Below, in pieces: positions 23,612-36,261 of a DNA stretch of 55,000 nt; the first letter of the stretch is position 1; the number at the start of each line of letters is the position of its first letter. The stretch comes from Cruorifilaria tuberocauda (Eukaryota > Nematoda > Chromadorea > Rhabditida > Onchocercidae), in the NCBI GenBank assembly GCA_013365365.1, contig JABVXU010000249.1, positions 1 to 55,000 of the forward strand, in the 5' to 3' direction. The translations under genes were made by a program, and so were the position numbers. Under the pieces are notes generated by a model that saw only the letters and a program-made list of their open reading frames with translations, made no database searches and was not told the DNA's origin.

Positions 23612-24344
23612 ATGGTAACAAAAAGTTGTACTATAACACTGACATTTATGTAAAAAAATAAATTAATAGTTATACTGAATAAGCATCATACTTATTTTAC
23701 CTTTAATTACTAATTTCATTAATCCGTTAATCCTTTCAAATTCCATCCGTAGTCTTTCCATCTCATCAGAAACATGCTATTTTCCATTTTAAATAAGCCA
23801 AGAAATCATTGGTATTGTAAGATATATTCTCAAAAACGTATAAATTTTTGCTTTCGTTCTATTTCTTATTCGATAACGAAAGAAATGAAACAAACCTGAA
23901 AAGATTTCCCGGAATCAACAGGATATCTTTTCGGAATTCAAGACTATCCAACAAACCATCCGAACAGTACTCAGATAATGCAGTTCCTAATTTAACACAC
24001 TGTGAAATTTCCACGTTTCAAAATTTAATTTAACTATTGTCCATATGAATAATTAATGATATTCCCCATTGATATCTATACATATGATATTATCTAAGTA
24101 ATCATTTATCATAGTAAAATTCATTTATTTATTTACTTTTAAAATTTATTCATTTTTTTTGCATCATTTTATATCATTTCTAAAATGAAATTTAAACATT
24201 CCAGATGATTCAGTGTTTGACTCTTTGAATTAATTGCAAATTTCAATTTACATTCCTAAATTCTTTTTTTTTATGTCTTTTTAAAATACACTGAATCACT
24301 TCTTGCTTCCATTTTGATTATTTTACTCTATTGTAATATAATAG

Positions 24345-24602
24345 CATTATTTATTATTACTAATAAATATTACTTATATTATTATTAATAATAATAATTA
24401 TTTATGATTAATTATTGTTAATTACTTGTTATTGCAATTAATTGATTAATCAATGTTCCTGTTTACTACTATTCATTATTGTTTGTATTATTTATTATTG
24501 TTATCATTATTTATTATTATTATTATCATTATTTATTATTATTGTTATTATTATTTATCATTATCTATCATTATTATTGTTATTATTGCTAATTACTATT
24601 GT
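24345..24602. repeat. TTATTA/TTATTG-type low-complexity tract
   Basis: About 260 bases of degenerate trinucleotide repeat built on ATT, with interspersed TTATTG, TTATCA and TTAATTA units. Almost no G or C. It lies in the divergent promoter interval. Confidence 0.8.
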
Positions 24603-25264
24603 TTTTTTTAATTAATTCTTTTTTCAAATCAATTTGTTTTGATGTAACATCGAAAAAGTTATCGAAGCTATTCTTTAAAGCTCTGTCGCCTAGCGACCAA
24701 AATGCTTTAAGCTAATCATTTCAGCTTCTTTCAGGAAGTATTATCAATTTTTCATTCTATATCTCTTCATTTTATGCCATCTATCATCGATGATGTCATG
24801 GATATTTCATATTTTCTACAAATTTATCTGATAAGTGCTTGCTAGTATCGAACTAACTTTTAACTAGTACGATAATTATCGAAAGATTTATTACCTTACT
24901 TAGGCTATAATTTCAAAGATAGCAATTATCTATTATCTTATTTAATTTCAATCATTTTGAAATTTTGAAAAAACCTAATTTGTTTTCATTATTTTTATCC
25001 TGTTGTATTGGATTTATGTAATTTTACCACTCATTTTCATATCTTTAATCAGGTTATGATTATGATTACGGTTTTCTCAATACAGTTTTCTTTTTTTGCT
25101 TACCTTAGCAAACTGGTCTATCTCTTTAATAAAGATTATATGAAACACTTATAAAGTATTATTAAATTAAACCATCGATTTCTAAATATATTTCTTGAAT
25201 AAATCACCTCGACAGGATCGATTTCATTTTATTCTCTATGCAAATCATTTTAATGAACTGTTAC

Positions 25265-25284
25265 ATTAATTAATTAATTAATTA
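25265..25284. repeat. Tandem TTAA repeat
   Basis: Five consecutive ATTA units form a 20-base, perfectly self-complementary run. It is about 180 bp upstream of the PDE6D start codon. Confidence 0.8.
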
Positions 25285-25459
25285 GTGAGAAATTTTTTAT
25301 TGAAAATTGCACTTATTTCTAAAATATTTAAGAATTGTTTGTATTTTTTGATAATTCTGAAAGAAGAGGCATTGTTTTATCATTTTCTTCTTTTAGAATA
25401 AATATTTCAGTTCGTGCAAGGTATTGAAGAAATTTATGCTTCTGTAATTATTTGGTATT

Positions 25460-27095
<1,636 letters not shown>

Positions 27096-30000
27096 TATGA
27101 AGGTTACGTAAACTGGCTACAGTTGTTACGTGAATCGTTATGATTAACTTTGCAATATATAATACAAAGAATATAGTCAGTATAGTAATCTTGAACTTTA
27201 TCAGTATTGTATAGTAAAAAGAAATGGATACTTTGTAAGTTACGATGTAATATGCAGGCTGACTATATGTTTGTCATTTCTCTCCAGAAATTTTTGCAAA
27301 CTCTCAAAGTAATAATTTTAATAATTAAAGTACAGCAAATTTTGATTCACTGAAAATACTAATAATTGTTTTAAAACTGCTAATTTTTATGAGGAATCAG
27401 TAAAGATAATAAGAGTAATTTTCAAATTGTTGAAAGAATTTTGTAAAAATAAAAGATGAGTAAAATAGTTACAGTTTGTTTTATTTCGTCTTTATCTTTA
27501 TCCGTTAATAATTAAGATTGATAAGATTGTTATTGTACCATTAAAATTGATAAGATTAATATTTCAGTTAGTAAAAGCACTGAATTGCATATTTACTAGA
27601 GTTTCAAATTAATTAAACAAAATTTGAATTATTTCTGATTTATATGCTTTTGTTTTTCTCAAGGAAATGTGATACATAAATGATATTAAAGATGATTATG
27701 TGTTTATCAATGTATCATTGTAAAAATAAACAATCTTTTAACTTAATTTTTCGATTACATGAGTATTAGGTTAATTTCTTCATGTTTTCTAAAAGATTAT
27801 CACTACTTTAATATTTGCCTTTCTTTATTATCAATCAAATTGTTTACGTGCTAGAGAAAGTTTTCACAATTTGTTGTTTGATCTTTATTCTCATTTTCCG
27901 GTTCTGTAATTTAATATAATTTTCTTTTATTTAACCTTAATTTGATCTATCTTTGTTATTAGCATTTCAATTCTCAAGTATCTTTTTATTTGATATGCAT
28001 TATTTACTCGAAACTAAGTATTGATTCAATATATTCAATCGCTTATTGTATTCTGAATAATTGCCTTTCGATTGATAAACACTTTTATTAATTAATAATA
28101 CAAAATATAATATCGAATTAATATCTGATTAAATAATAGAATGAAATGATGAAAAGGATTAAGTTATTGATTAGTTCTTATTTGCATTCTATTAAACTTA
28201 TTATTTTCCAAGCTTAATAGTGATATCAAGATTTTATCCATCAATAAAATTGATAACCGATAATTAATTCGATTCCTTCAATTCCTTCTATCAGAGATGA
28301 TCGAAATCAATAAATAAGATGAAACTTCAAAAAGCAGCAAAGAATTCCCAATGAATCAAAATTGTTTAATTCATTATTGTTGCTGATAAGAATGAATTGA
28401 ATCATATCAACGATAGATAATCATTGGAAACTTATGAAGAAGCAAATATCATAAAATATGTGTCACGTAGTGTCACGTATCCACGTCATTTCGTTAATTG
28501 AGGATGTGAAAATTTTCAGGTTTTTGATTGGTTTTTATTTATTTCGATCCTCGAAATTTTCTTAGCGTATTTTGAATATGTTTTTTACTTTGCTAATTTT
28601 ACCTAATATATATATATATTAATCACTGATAATTTGGTGTAGTAGAAAAGGAAGAGAAAATTATCGTATAATTAATTATTTAATTATAATTACAGCGTAA
28701 TATCTATTGTTACTTTAATGAATTAATGTTTGTATAAATTTAAAACAAAAAAATGAAATTAAATATCACCTAATTAGATATTATTACTTAATCGAGTTCA
28801 GCTAATAAAACATTTTTTGTTTTTGCTTCTCTAATAAATTAATCATTTACGAGCTGTTCATTTTGCTAAATGGATTGATTGATCATTTATTATTTGGCTT
28901 AGCCTTAGCCTAAAATACTCGATCAGGTTTGAGAATTATCAAAGAGTACAAGGTTTTCACCTAACGATAATTTATTGTGCGGTGAGAGAAAAAGAGAAAA
29001 AAAATTATAAATAAGTTAAAATCAGTTAAATTGAGTTAAGTCAATTAAATTCATATCATGAATTTTAACAAACTTAAAGCAATAAAACTTTGCAGATCAA
29101 TCAATTCACACCAGAAATTTCAGCAAATTAAAATAAATAAAAAAAATGATAAACAGGAAGTAGCAGTAAAAGAGCATGATATGTAAGTTGCAAAAACTTC
29201 AATAACTCAAAATGGCAAGGTAAAAATAAGAATTAGTGGAGACAGTGGACGGTCTTAATTTGCAACAATACTGGGAAATTATAACCCTTGATGGAATTCT
29301 TGAAATGATTGAAATAAATTGAATTGATTAAATCGATTAGAATGAACTGAAATGGTTGAAATAGCTATAAATGATCCTTCATCATCTCTAATAAATTAAT
29401 CATTTACTAATTGTTCGTTTAGTCCTCTAAAACATCCTTCGATGGATGAAATTAAATTTCAATCATTTAAAGTTAAAAGTAAATTCAAGTAAGTTATTCA
29501 AATTTCTCCATCCAATCTTAATACATTTTAAAAAGCTGCAGAAATAATAAATTAATTAATAATTGCATAGAGTTGCTAAAATTTGTCATTAAATATTATT
29601 AAGAAAAATTTAATAAAGATAAATAATCAACAAAATAATTATAATTGATAAGTTGATAAGGAGAATGATAAGTTTTTCAATGATCTAAACATATTATTCT
29701 ACCTCAATACCGTGGGGAGAATCCCAATAAATATTATCTTCAGTTGCATTTAATGAGAAACAAAATGATAATTTATGATCATATCAATTGCTAGTCTAAA
29801 ATATATCAATTATCATGTAGGTAAAATTAATTTTGTTTAAATTTAGTACAATGAAATTTTACTATAATCACTTATTAACCTAAAATATTGCGCTTAATTT
29901 TTTTCAAATTTTAGAAAGTATTTTAAATTTTGTAAAAATACAAAGCTAAACTATATGGATAGCATAATACTGTTGCAAATGCATTAAATGAAATTTAAAA

Positions 30001-30286
30001 AATTTGCATATTAAAGTGCTAATTATAGGAATTTGTCTGAAAACAGTTAGTAACAAAATAAATAATTTTAAAGAAAAATTATACTTATAAAACATTTTGA
30101 AATTATACGATTTTCTAATTAAAATAATTAGTTTTTAAAAAAAGAATTAAAGCTTTTATTTATCAAATAAGATTTATTAAAATTAATTTGTTTAATAAAA
30201 TATACCAAAAAAGAGTTAAATATTACAGAAAAAAATCAACCTGCGGAATTTTTGTATATTTCATCATAATATTTTGTAGATGAAAC

Positions 30287-30329
30287 ATCTCTCCCTCTCT
30301 CTCTCTTTCTTACTCTCTCTATCTCTCTA
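30287..30329. repeat. CT-rich microsatellite
   Basis: A degenerate (CT)n run ending in CTCTAG, which also looks like a splice acceptor with a very long pyrimidine tract. No convincing exon follows. Confidence 0.75.
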
Positions 30330-31416
30330 GGATTATTTTTTTTTGTAAAATTCATTAATGAAAGTTTGTTAGAAATATAATACGATATCAATGATACTGT
30401 GCCGAATGAAAACAAGGATAATTTATAATCAGATTACGGTATAACTTTGTTGCAGAAATACTTGTCAATGTATAGAAGAAATTGGAAATAAATATTATTT
30501 TGAAATTTACCTTAAGAGGTACATTTGCGCCACTACAGTAGGGTATGTTCTTTGCAGATGAAATTAGAAATAAGAGAGAGTAATTTAGACTAAGTTCGTA
30601 GCATTCAAATTATCACTTTCCAGTAAATAAATTCTTATTTGTAATAATCAGTTAATTGTTTATAAATAGATAAATAAGCTATTGATTGAATCAAAGTATT
30701 GATTAGGATAAATAGTATGTTAAATATTAAATTTAAAATTTAACGCAATATTTTAGATCAGAATAAATGATCAATTGTAAATTAAATAAACTAAATAATT
30801 GTAAATTAAAATAATTTTTTTTTATTCCAAAATTTTTCAATCGATTTGAATGCTCATTTTTTGTTAATTTTGTTTTTTAAATCTCTGATAATAAAATCGA
30901 TAAAATGAAAATTTGAGCTGGAATTTCAAATTAGAATATCAATATGAAATATTTTGTGTTAAATAACCAACAGGTATATCATCATATTCGTCCATCAGGT
31001 ATATATCGTTTTCATCTCTAAATAAACATGAATCATATCAATCAGCTGATAAAAATTTGAAATGTAAAAGTATGAAAAGGGTTGTCTGATGAATCTCTCA
31101 TTTCATTTCACTAACCTGTTTTCGAAAACGATGAACATTAATTCCTTGTCGATACATTAAAATTAAACAAACGTTATTGCGAGAATTGATCCTCTTACCA
31201 TTCGTTTCCGTCCTTTATTATCATTCATTGATTATTTGTCAAATCATTCATTGATCAAATTATTTTTTTTTTTTCCTCTCTTCTAGTTAAGGAGAAAATT
31301 TTTGTGAATTTTAATAGATACTAATTTGAAATTGAAAATTTGAAATTAATTAATTTAGAAATTAAAAGAAAATATATTACTACGATTGTTTTTTTTGCAA
31401 TATAAAAAGTGACTAA

Positions 31417-31662
31417 TGATAAAACTGATAAACTTTTAACTGATAAAAAAATCAAATTAAAAAAATGATAGAAATGAAGATCTGATTACATAACACTTTT
31501 TTCTTCTATTATTATTAATATTATTAAATTTCTAAAACAATAAAAAAGTGGATTATTTCCAACTGTTTAATTTCATTTTTATCATTTTTTAATCATATCC
31601 ATTTAATCATTTCTTTAATCAATTTATCATTCTTATCATTAATCAGTTTATCATTTTTATCA
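31417..31662. repeat. TGATAA cluster followed by inverted TTATCA cluster
   Basis: TGATAA occurs at 31417-31422, 31426-31431 and 31441-31446. Its reverse complement TTATCA then occurs at 31579-31584, 31624-31629, 31633-31638, 31648-31653 and 31657-31662. The two groups are in opposite orientation about 130 bases apart, a few hundred bases before the channel gene. Confidence 0.6.
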
Positions 31663-31912
31663 TTAATCATTTTTTTAGTTTATTTTTTCATATAAGTTAT
31701 AAGAATATGTTATTACTAAATAATATATTGTTAATATAATGTGCATTTCATTCACATTTTTTGCATATCAAACGTCTAGTTATCAGTTCTAGTTCTCAAG
31801 TATGTGATAAAGCTATAACTAATTATTATTGATTATTTAACATTTACTGATTAATTTTAGCATGATAGAGAATAATTCATTCAAAATCTGAAAATAAAAA
31901 TTCATGTTGATC

Positions 31913-31990
31913 ATGGAATTAACGCTCAAACAAAAGAGAAGAAAAAGTATGAATTTGTTAAACTTGAAATTCGACCTCCGAAGTTCGACG
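31913..31990 (+). CDS. Tentative first exon of the K2P channel gene
   Basis: ATG followed by 26 codons rich in Lys, Arg and Leu, ending at a GTTTGT donor in phase 0, which is the phase required by the exon at 32888. It would give a short basic cytosolic N-terminus, as expected before M1. There is no independent support. The start could instead be the in-frame ATG in the exon at 32888, or lie in an unseen exon. Confidence 0.3.
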
Positions 31991-32887
31991 GTTTGTTTCA
32001 TACTTTATTACTAAGCTACATAGTGCTATTAATTTAATTACTGTTAAATTTAAATCCTTCAAGTCTTCGAGATTTGAAATTCGTTACTAAAACTTGTTGA
32101 TAATTTTAAATAAGAGCATTACAGGAATTTCTTTCTAATCGTATCAGTTATAAATTTTTTTAAGAGAACTTTTTTGGCATAACATGAAGTGTTTAAAACA
32201 ACGAAAAAGAAAAGTATAATAATTATTAAGTACAAGTTGGAAATTTAATTGCAAAAGCGAACTTTCTAAGTGTTTCATGAAATTTTAATTCAAATTTCAT
32301 TAAATTCGAAAGGATGCAAGACTTGTTTATCAGTTTCCATTTTTCAATATATTTCCAATACTAAATATAAAACTGGATTAATTGATAATGTAAACATCAA
32401 AATCAGCTCAAGGAAGAATTATAAAGCAATCCTTAACCTTTTGGATAACGAAATTTTAATTGCTAAAAAATGACATTTGATATATATTCAAATTATCAGT
32501 TTACTCGCTGGTTACTTGTAAGCTTTATTTTGTTTACTTTCTTCTTTAAATAAATTCTTTGGAAAGATTTATTTTTAAATCAAATCAAATGATATTTTTC
32601 TAAATCATCAAAATCATGATTACTTAATTACTAAGTTAGTTTATTCTGGATAACTTTATTAAAAGTGAAACAAATCAAAATTGTTTATCATTGTAAAATC
32701 AAAAATCCATCAAATATAATATTATGCGGAATGTGTTTATCAAATGTCAGATGTTTATCGATTATGAATTATGCAAAGGTATTCCTAATAAAAGTTTATT
32801 TTTTCATTTTGTTTAAAAGAAGTGAAAAATAAGAATGCATGATAAATTTAGCAAAATTTGAGTTTTGAAAAAGAAATTGATTTTCAG

Positions 32888-35425
32888 GTTTTACGGGTAA
32901 TGGTACCTCAAATGCTTATTATCATATTACTCATTGCATATGTTTTATTCGGTTCAGCAATGTTTGTCGTTTTAGATGAAAATTTAGCTAAGGAAAATTT
33001 CACAGATATTATTCTATTCTCATTTACTACAATTGCTACGATAGGTTACTTAAACCTTCATTATAGCATTTTTACAGTATTTGATTTAGGTAAAGGTAAA
33101 TATTGCTACAAGAAAATTTTCGATTTTAATTTTCAATGCTAGAAAGGTGCTTTTGATTCATCTGATAACTCAACACAAAATATATTACTCTAAAAATTGA
33201 TTTTAATTAATTACAGGTTATGGTAATATCACACCATCAACACCATGGGCACAACTGTTCTGTATAGCTTTTTCAATATTTGGCATTCCGATGACTTTGC
33301 TAACACTAGCAAATCTTGGAAAATATTTAACGAAAAGTTATTGGATGGCATTAGTCTGTCTTGGTAAGGTCAGGTTTTTTTCAAATTCTTGACCTTTTCA
33401 TTGTTAACATAGAAACTATAAAATAAGAATGAAAAGAGAGAAATCAATTTAACTGAACTAGTTTATAATCATTTCTTAATTTTTAAGCATCCAAGTTAAG
33501 TTTAAACTATAAAATGAGCTTAATGCTATAATTAGACTTATAATGGAAGTATTAATTAATATTTACACCTTTCCAAGTTTACGTGACCTCTATTATAATT
33601 GACCTCTAGATTAATTTAAGTTTGTAGGATAATTTATTACACTTATCCAAGTTTACGTAGCATCTCATCTCAACTGATATCCCAATTTACGTGTAAAAAT
33701 ATCAATTAAAAATAAATTTTATTTGTAGGAAATGCGCTGGCGACCATGTGAAAATGCCAAGATGCCATTACCAACGATTATCGTTCTATTTCTGATAACA
33801 TTTGCATTTGGTTCAATATTATTCTATCAGAAAGGAAGAGGTTTTTCGATGGATGATGTATATTTCAGGTAAATAATTTAATCAAATTTAATATATTCCA
33901 GCAGAAAAATATTGATTAGAATCAGTATATCGATCATATGTTGATATTAATTTTAACAATTATCAAAACATGATAATAATACTGGAAGTGTTTTAGTATT
34001 ATCAGTTTTGCAACTGTTGGATTTGGTGATAAATTTCCAACAGCAGATGATCCGTTACGTTTAATTGCAATGATTTGTTATTTGGTATGGGGAATGATTC
34101 TAACCACAACAACATTTTCCATTGTAAGTAGCTATTTGAGAACGGTACGTCAAATTACCTCTTTGGATATTATTTTCATTTTTCTATGAAATTTTTTAGA
34201 ATTTGAAAAAAGAGAAAAATTAACGAAATAGATTAAACGAGCTATTAATTATTTCAATTAAGCAATATTCATTATCTCTTTTCATATTAAGCTTATTAAT
34301 TCAATAATAATAATGATAATAATAATAATCAAAATAATATACTGATATGTATGGTAATAATTATGATAATGAGAATGACATCTGTTTTGTCTTGTTTAAA
34401 ACAAAAAATATTTAGCTTTGATATACAAATATAATATCATAGTAAAAATATTGAGTAATCATTGCTTAGAAAAATTGAAAGATTAAGTGAATTTTTTTCA
34501 AATTCTAGATTCATTATTTGGGACGAAAATTACGTGGAGCACGTGATGTACACGTTTGGTTTGGTGGTAAAAGTATGAAAGTATCGAAATTGCTTGAAAT
34601 TGTTGCCGCTGAATTAAATGTAAGTGCAAGGGATATTTTGTCTCCTTCGAAATTAAAAAAAATTTAACTATTTCGATATAAATGCTCTTCGTATATGATT
34701 TATAGATTTAGAATAATACATGAAATGGATGAAAAGGTAATAATCTCAAGTTTAGCAAATGCTTAATAAGTAATTATTTAAAAATTATCAAAAAGAATTA
34801 AACCTTGCTTGAACAAATATGAATATGATCGACAATGATATATTATTGAATTAGGATTTAAAAATTTAGATTCGTTTTTCCAAAGATTTGAAATCATAAT
34901 TATTACGATCGAATTTTGAGGCAACACCTCGACAGCTAAAGAGTGTACTAAGAGATCTCGATAATCTAATATCAACAGCTGTTGAGGAAAATCAGCTATT
35001 TTCAAGGAGATCATCTTTTCTACTCAAAGGTCATTGCTCCATGAAGAAGCGTATTGGCTTTTCATTACAGGTTTTTTTTCTTTCTCCTATCTATGTCCTT
35101 CTGAAAAATTCTTTAAAATGATCATTTCTTTTCTATCACGGAAATTTTTACAGGCTATTGATGAACGAAAATCACGTTACGATCATCTAATGATCGAGTA
35201 TGTTTCTAGCTTCCAACTTAATATTTCTTTTCATTTTCATAATTTTTTTTTCCTGTAAATGATTTAATGATATTTTAAAATATTATCAGGTCGCTTGAAA
35301 CAGTAAAAGAAGAAGGAGCATTACTTCATGAGAAATTTATCAAGGAACAACGAAAGATTGATAGGCGACATTCCATCGATTTAGGTGAATTAAGTAGGCG
35401 AGCTGTTGTGAAATTTGAGCTCTAA
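32888..35425 (+). CDS. Two-pore-domain potassium channel, TWK/K2P family
   Basis: Background K+ channel subunit; a dimer forms one pore. Exons: 32888-33044, 33217-33368, 33729-33868, 33997-34144, 34509-34619, 34921-35070, 35154-35197, 35290-35425; these encode 345 residues plus a stop, or 371 with the tentative first exon. Order (371-residue numbering): M1 ~34-55; pore loop 1 with TIGYGN at ~76-81; M2 with FGIPMTLLTLANLGK; M3 ~144-163; pore loop 2 with TVGFGDK at ~182-188; M4 ~196-222; then a ~150-residue cytosolic tail that is charged and partly helical (EETVKEEG-like segment, RRHS and RRSS possible phosphosites). Both selectivity filters are canonical. Odd: only about 8 residues separate M1 from pore helix 1, so the extracellular cap typical of K2P channels seems absent. 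Which TWK member this is cannot be decided. Convergent with DNAJC21. Confidence 0.92.
34304..34342. repeat. AAT/ATA trinucleotide run in a channel intron
   Basis: Short low-complexity stretch of AATAATGATAAT type within the intron between exons 33997-34144 and 34509-34619. Confidence 0.6.
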
Positions 35426-35809
35426 AGAAGAAGTGAACAAATTGCAAAATCATTGTTTCTTTACATGATTGAATCTTCCAGATGAATGCATGGTATTTGA
35501 AGAAAAGATGTGAAGATTTTTGAAGATCTAGCAATTAAAGATGTAGTTATGACAGTTAGTCTCTTATGCTATCTTATATGCAGATCTTTTTTAGTTATTA
35601 AGGAAATTTCCCATATATAATTTATTACTAAGTTATTGTAAATCAAGTTTACAAACTTCAAAACAAATTAGCAACAGCCCAGAAAATCTTCACTTACAAA
35701 TCATACTGCAAATCTGATTTCACTGTAAAAATACGTCTTTTCAAAAATTTTCTTGAAACTTTGGTCATAGGCTCAGTATATAGATCAAAAGGATTTTTAG
35801 TTTCTATGT

Positions 35810-35815
35810 AATAAA
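35810..35815 (+). promoter_or_regulatory. Candidate poly(A) signal of the K2P gene
   Basis: AATAAA on the plus strand, 385 nt past the channel stop codon. Chance occurrence is possible in such AT-rich DNA. Confidence 0.3.
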
Positions 35816-36212
35816 TTTTTATTCACAATACTAACACTTAAAAAATATAACCTATAAAAATTCGGATATTATGAAGTAAAGAAGAGCTCATTCATTTATT
35901 TAAAATCATTAAAATGAGTTGTTTCATTGCCAACCAATGAAATACGCTATGTTTTTTCCCAGATTATAAATTTCTTCAAATGCCTCAAGTAGTATTGAAA
36001 ATCATACCAATCTGGAAACAAGTTAAAAAATTTACTGTTATGCTGTGAAACATTTAAGGATATGATGAATTGGATCATATCCATTTTATTTGATATTTCT
36101 GATATTTCTTTTGCTGTTAGCTTTTAATACTCCGAGGTTGTAAGTGTAATAGAAGAAAATAGCAGAAAAAACGTACTATTACATATTCAAAACTTATTTG
36201 GAAAAATAGAAT

Positions 36213-36218
36213 TTTATT
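36213..36218 (-). promoter_or_regulatory. Candidate poly(A) signal of the DNAJC21 gene
   Basis: AATAAA on the minus strand, 44 nt past the stop codon, which fits a short nematode 3' UTR well. Confidence 0.4.
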
Positions 36219-36261
36219 TTAACAATTTAATACAAAAATTGCAAAAGACTGCATATCAATA

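Larger units (their letters stand above)
23612..25459. other. Divergent intergenic region between MIC19 and PDE6D genes
   Basis: A 1.85-kb shared upstream region for two genes transcribed away from each other, so it probably holds both promoters. No coding exon was recognised. It contains a long TTATTA-type low-complexity tract and a TTAA tandem run, listed separately. Confidence 0.55.
27096..31912. other. 4.8-kb AT-rich gene-poor interval
   Basis: No coding exon was recognised on either strand over this stretch between PDE6D and the potassium channel. It is rich in TGATAA/TTATCA and ATTGAA-type words, with a CT tract at 30287-30329. It may include distal regulatory DNA or unrecognised 5' exons of the channel gene. 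Confidence 0.5.
35426..36261. other. Convergent 3' region between the K2P and DNAJC21 genes
   Basis: About 840 bases holding the 3' UTRs of two convergent genes. No coding exon was recognised. A plus-strand AATAAA is at 35810-35815 and a minus-strand AATAAA at 36213-36218. Confidence 0.5.

Noticed and set aside
24345..24602. Possible CRISPR-like or spaced repeat array
   Set aside because: The repeats are degenerate trinucleotides without constant repeat length or unique spacers, and the genome is eukaryotic.
32270..32473. 67-residue + strand open frame upstream of the channel exons
   Set aside because: Ile/Asn/Lys-rich composition, no splice signal in phase with the channel and no domain; probably chance in AT-rich DNA.
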